The notes under the pieces are model-generated. The model saw only the letters and a program-made list of their open reading frames with translations, had not been told where the DNA came from and made no database searches. From Azolla pinnata (Eukaryota; Streptophyta; Polypodiopsida; Salviniales; Salviniaceae), in NCBI GenBank assembly GCA_037176905.1, contig JBBBWG010027324.1, positions 1 through 57,522 of the forward strand: a stretch of DNA of 57,522 bases, written 5' to 3'. Of this stretch, positions 54,329 through 57,522 are shown one piece after another. Each line of letters starts with the position of its first letter. Position 1 is the stretch's first letter. The position numbers and the translations under genes were made by a program.

Positions 54329-54664
54329 CGGAAAGAAAAAGAGAAAAACCCGATCATTTTCTCGAGCCTGGTCTGGTGATGAAGCCAGCAACAATTGGCA
54401 TTGAATCGGCGGGAACAGAGCAGCTTACGGGTACTGCTACGGATCCGCTAACGATGAAGCAGTAACGGAGATGATTAGCGAGGATAGAGTGGATTAAGGG
54501 CGGTTAATTAATCACACCTCAGAAGTTTGACATATATACAGAACTGTCGACGAAGAGAGCACTAGTTCGCACTAAGCGAGTCTTCAAAGCGTGCTTAGAG
54601 CCTGGTTCACACTAAGAGAAGAGAGTTTTCAAAGCATGCTAGGATGCCGTAATGAATTTTCCGG

Positions 54665-55375
54665 TTTCTATTGGAACGATCCGGTTCCAGGTTTGTATGC
54701 ATGCGTGTATGTATGTATGTATGTGTGCATGGATGAATGAATGAGTGTATGTATGCATGCATGTGTGCATGCATGCATGAATGAATGGATGATTAGATGA
54801 ATGTATGTATGCATGCGTGCGTGTGTGTGTATGCATGTATGAATGAGTGGGTGGATGAATGAATGAATGAATGCGTGCATGCATGCATGCATGTGTGTGT
54901 GCATGTATGTATGTGCGTGTATGTGTATGTATGTAAGTACAGAGCATGTATGGGTGGATGGATGGATGCGGATGCTGTACACGCAGCACAGCATGCATGC
55001 CATGCATGCATGTGGTCGTGGGCTACGAGCATGCATGCATGCATGCATGGATGGATGGATGGATGTGGATGGGATACATGCCATGCATGCATGTGGTCCT
55101 GCGCCAAGGGATGGATGGATGGATGGATGGATGGATGTGGATGCCACATGCGCGCGCACCATGCATGGATGGATGGATGGATGGATGGATGGATGTGGAT
55201 GGGATACATGCCATGCATGCATGTGGTCCTGCGCCAAGGGATGGATGGATGTGGATGCCACATACGCGCGCAGCATGCATTTGCCATGTGTGTGCGCGCG
55301 CATGCATGCATGCATGGTATGTATGCGGTGGCTGATGTGCTTCGATGGATGGATGGATGGATGGATGGATGGGGT
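54665..55375. repeat. ATGG/ATGC satellite between the E2 and GUN4
   Basis: About 700 bases of (ATGT)n, (GCATGCAT)n and (GGAT)n. From about 55060 there is a higher-order unit of roughly 130 bases containing GGGATACATGCCATGCATGC, ATGTGGTCCTGCGCCAAGGG and GTGGATGCCACATGCGCGCG, seen twice (starts near 55069 and 55200). CATGCATG (an RY-type word) occurs many times. It produces long artificial frames on both strands, including one running in frame into GUN4. Confidence 0.9.
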
Positions 55376-55382
55376 AGGGGCC

Positions 55383-55408
55383 GCCACGTGGCGGCCGCTG
55401 ATTGGGCG
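55383..55408. promoter_or_regulatory. second G-box plus ATTGGGCG module, upstream of GUN4
   Basis: GCCACGTGGCG (55383-55393), seven bases, then ATTGGGCG (55401-55408). This has the same sequence blocks, spacing and orientation as the module at 54303-54328. It lies about 245 bases before the GUN4 start. Confidence 0.75.
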
Positions 55409-55473
55409 GGCCGGGCACACGGGCAAATCCGGAGCCAAAAATCTTATCCCTTCTTTTTCCCACCACAAAAATA

Positions 55474-55616
55474 AAAGACTCTTTTTTCTCTCTCTTCTCT
55501 CTTCTCTCTTCTCTCTTCTCTCTTCTCTCTCTCCTCTCTCTTCTCTCTTCTGTCTGTACCACTTCTTCTGCTTCGCCATCGCCATCGCCATCGCCATCGC
55601 CATCGCCATCGCCTTC
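55474..55616 (+). repeat. CT-rich and GCCATC microsatellites in the GUN4 leader
   Basis: A TTCTCTC tract at about 55482-55553 is followed by seven GCCATC units and GCCTTC units at 55574-55628. These sit within 180 bases upstream of the GUN4 ATG and are probably transcribed as 5' leader. Confidence 0.8.
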
Positions 55617-55652
55617 GCCTTCGCCTTCTCTGCAACTCTCCTTCAAGCTCGC

Positions 55653-56690
55653 ATGGCGTCCGCTCTCGCCCGCGCCTGCGCCTTCTCCGCCATCGCCACG
55701 GAATTCAGCGGCAACCCCGCCTTCCTCAAGCACCACTGCTGCACCACTGCCGAGGCCGGGCCATCGCCATCTTCATCATCGCCATTTCCATCCTCCTCCT
55801 CCTCCTCGTCTTCGCCCTCGTCCTCGCCTTCCTCGTCCTCCTCTTTCTCCTCAGCAGGTGGTGGTGGAGGAGGAGGAGGAGGAGCAGCCGCAGCTTCTGC
55901 TTCTTCGGCTTCATCTGCGCCAGGTTTCCCGTACCTCCGCGCCGGGAGCTTGGACCTCAAATCTTCTGCTTCTCCTTCATCGCCGCCGCTGTCGATATCG
56001 TCGTCGTCGTCGTCGTCTTCCGCTTCCGCTGCGATCTCGCGATCCGCCTCAAGCTTAGGAAGGCGGAGCTCGGACGTCAGGGCGTACGCATCCGCTAGCA
56101 GCTCCGCACAGGAAGTGGAGCTCGAATCCGAGGCCGGCGTTTCCTACCAGGAATTGCAGAAGCTCCTCTCTACGGGCCAGTGGGAGAAAGCCGACGAAGA
56201 GACGCGGCGTCTGATCATAGTTCTAGCGGGTGAAAACGCCGTGAAGAGGAAGTACGTCTTCTTCTCGGAGGTGCAGTTCATGCCGAAGGCGGATCTAGCC
56301 ACCATAGACAGGCTATGGCGAGCCTACAGCGATGGGAAGTTTGGCTACAGCGTTCAGCGAAAGATCATGAAGAGAGTCGGCGGAGACTGCACCGAATTCT
56401 TCAAGAAAGTAGGATGGATGAAACCTCTTGGAGACGAGTACAAGGATTCTCAACAGTTCACGTACAGATCTTTCCCTTCGGAGTTCATGTGGGATATGGA
56501 AGCTTCCACACCCGTAGGACACCTTCCTCTCACAAATGCACTCCGAGGATCTCAACTTCTCAGAGCTCTCCTCCTCCACCCCGCCTTCGACTTTGCGGAT
56601 GATGAGCTCATTGCGCCTTCTTCTTCTTCTGCCCCCCCTCCTCCTCCTGATAAGCAGAAGAAGCCTCTCACCGTGAACTACAGCTTTTGA
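55653..56690 (+). CDS. GUN4: GUN4, tetrapyrrole-binding activator of Mg-chelatase
   Basis: A single exon of 345 residues. The start MASALARACAFSAIATEF has the Ala/Ser-rich look of a chloroplast transit peptide; the frame is open upstream, but only through satellite repeats. Residues 45-150 are very low-complexity (long Ser runs, nine Gly in a row), much longer than the equivalent in Arabidopsis as I remember it. The GUN4 domain is at about 160-305: YQELQKLLSTGQWEKADEET, KRKYVFFSEVQFMPKADL, YSDGKFGYSVQRKIMKRVGG, FFKKVGWMKPL, PVGHLPLTNALRGSQLLRAL. By family knowledge it binds protoporphyrin IX and Mg-protoporphyrin, stimulates Mg-chelatase H subunit and affects plastid-to-nucleus signalling. 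A Pro-rich tail (APPPPPDKQKK) follows. Lack of introns is normal for GUN4. Confidence 0.97.
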   Translation: MASALARACAFSAIATEFSGNPAFLKHHCCTTAEAGPSPSSSSPFPSSSSSSSSPSSSPSSSSSFSSAGGGGGGGGGAAAASASSASSAPGFPYLRAGSLDLKSSASPSSPPLSISSSSSSSSASAAISRSASSLGRRSSDVRAYASASSSAQEVELESEAGVSYQELQKLLSTGQWEKADEETRRLIIVLAGENAVKRKYVFFSEVQFMPKADLATIDRLWRAYSDGKFGYSVQRKIMKRVGGDCTEFFKKVGWMKPLGDEYKDSQQFTYRSFPSEFMWDMEASTPVGHLPLTNALRGSQLLRALLLHPAFDFADDELIAPSSSSAPPPPPDKQKKPLTVNYSF

Positions 56691-57522
56691 AACGGCCGTA
56701 GACAAGAAGCAGTGGAGGAAAATGTGGCACATTCTCCATGAGGCTCCATTTCTTTCCCCCAGAGGAAGGAAGCTTCTGTGGTAAAGCTGGAGATTCCGGG
56801 TATCTGGCATTGATTTTTACACATCTGATGTCGTTATCTGGTATAGATTCTGGACGAAGCTTTGCAAGCAGAAGCATCTAATCTGGTTTCTTCCATGGTG
56901 AACCATGTCCGCATGACAGGTGCTGACAAAATCATGCCTTCCGGCCATTCATCTGCAACAAGCGACAGGGATTCTAAGGATTCTCATCTCTGAAGCTCTC
57001 TATAATTTGTTCTCGTCTTTGCTTCCTTCTTCTTCATTTGCTTCACTGTAGATTATGACCATAACTGCCAAGGATTAAAAAAGAAGCGACTTGGATGTGG
57101 TGGGTAGAGATCTAGTTGTGTGTGTGTGGTTTGTATTTGGAAGCAATTACTCATTCCAAGCAGATAATTTTGTAGCTTCACTTGCTTTGTCAAGAGATCC
57201 AAGCACGTGTATCTGGCTGACAAGGAGGTGCATTTTGAATGTGAAACCCTTGCATTTTAAGCACTTTGGTGTCTTCATCAGAGATTCATATCCATATGTA
57301 TCGAAGGAGGTGTGTCTTTGATGTAAAATCCTTTGCATTTTTCAAGCACTTGCTTTCCTCAGAGATCCATACACTTTAAGTACACATGGCATGGCAAGGA
57401 GATGTTATTTTTTCAATGTAGAAACCCTGGCATTGCCTCCAACAGCATCATCATCATCATCATCATCATTGTTTTCTATTCTGATTATAACATCAACAGC
57501 TTGACTGGTCATGTATGTATGT
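56691..57522. other. GUN4 3' region with short imperfect repeats
   Basis: About 830 bases. The beginning is the GUN4 3' untranslated region. From about 57220 to 57440 an imperfect unit of 80-95 bases recurs three times, with the phrases AAGGAGGTG and AACCCTTGCATTTTAAGCA followed by CAGAGATTCAT or CAGAGATCCAT. A (CAT)n tract lies at 57446-57469. No gene seen. Confidence 0.45.

Noticed and set aside
54668..55609. 313-codon minus frame rich in His, Ile and Thr
   Set aside because: Pure translation of the CATC/CATGCA satellite between the E2 and GUN4.
54867..55652. 262-codon in-frame upstream extension of GUN4
   Set aside because: It is encoded by the ATGG/ATGC satellite and CT microsatellite; its Met/Trp/Cys/Asp/Gly repeats are translation of (GGAT)n. 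The transit-peptide-like start at 55653 is preferred.

Overview
The window is nuclear DNA of a land plant. Spliced GT-AG genes are separated by AT-rich, repeat-laden spacers, and the gene families are plant ones: TOL, ACR, STR10, GUN4, an SQEF-ending H2A.X and plant-type RAD52. A centrin of the algal/animal basal-body type, ending KKTSLF, together with compact genes, suggests a seed-free plant with flagellated sperm (bryophyte, lycophyte or fern). That placement is inference; no species is claimed. A run of exactly 100 N (20896-20995) shows this is a draft scaffold.

Layout, left to right. A GC-rich unidentified reading frame leaves the left edge (1-520, minus). Then come a TOM1-like ubiquitin receptor (1206-8247, minus), histone H2A.X (10723-11567, plus), ribosomal protein eL27 (12759-14359, plus), a four-ACT-domain ACR protein (16518-19659, plus), the plastid rhodanese STR10 (21556-23826, plus), an organellar RAD52-like protein (25208-27181, minus), an unidentified acidic protein with a likely one-base frameshift (29329-31447, minus), centrin (32411-35724, minus), threonyl-tRNA synthetase with two candidate starts (37164-44696, minus), the decapping cofactor DCP1 (47162-51038, plus), an E2 of the UBE2E/COP10 group that keeps its catalytic cysteine (52204-54060, minus) and, head-to-head with it, GUN4 (55653-56690, plus). 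Exon models were built by hand from reading frame, GT-AG signals and phase. Every multi-exon model closes in frame except the 29329-31447 gene.

The genes are mostly housekeeping and do not form one pathway. Loose themes are double-strand-break repair (H2A.X, RAD52-like), plastid function (STR10, GUN4) and ubiquitin (TOL, the E2). The observations most worth a second look are: the Cys-bearing COP10-like E2 sharing a bidirectional promoter with GUN4, in which a G-box plus ATTGGGCG module occurs near each gene; nine ACGT cores in 155 bp beside the E2; a centrin whose ATG is split from the rest of its coding sequence by an intron and whose promoter carries a 15-bp-arm palindrome containing two mitotic MSA-type motifs; an inverted-repeat mobile element in a ThrRS intron; and many local tandem duplications inside introns. 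I found no self-contained defence or selfish system. No tRNA, rRNA or CRISPR was recognised.
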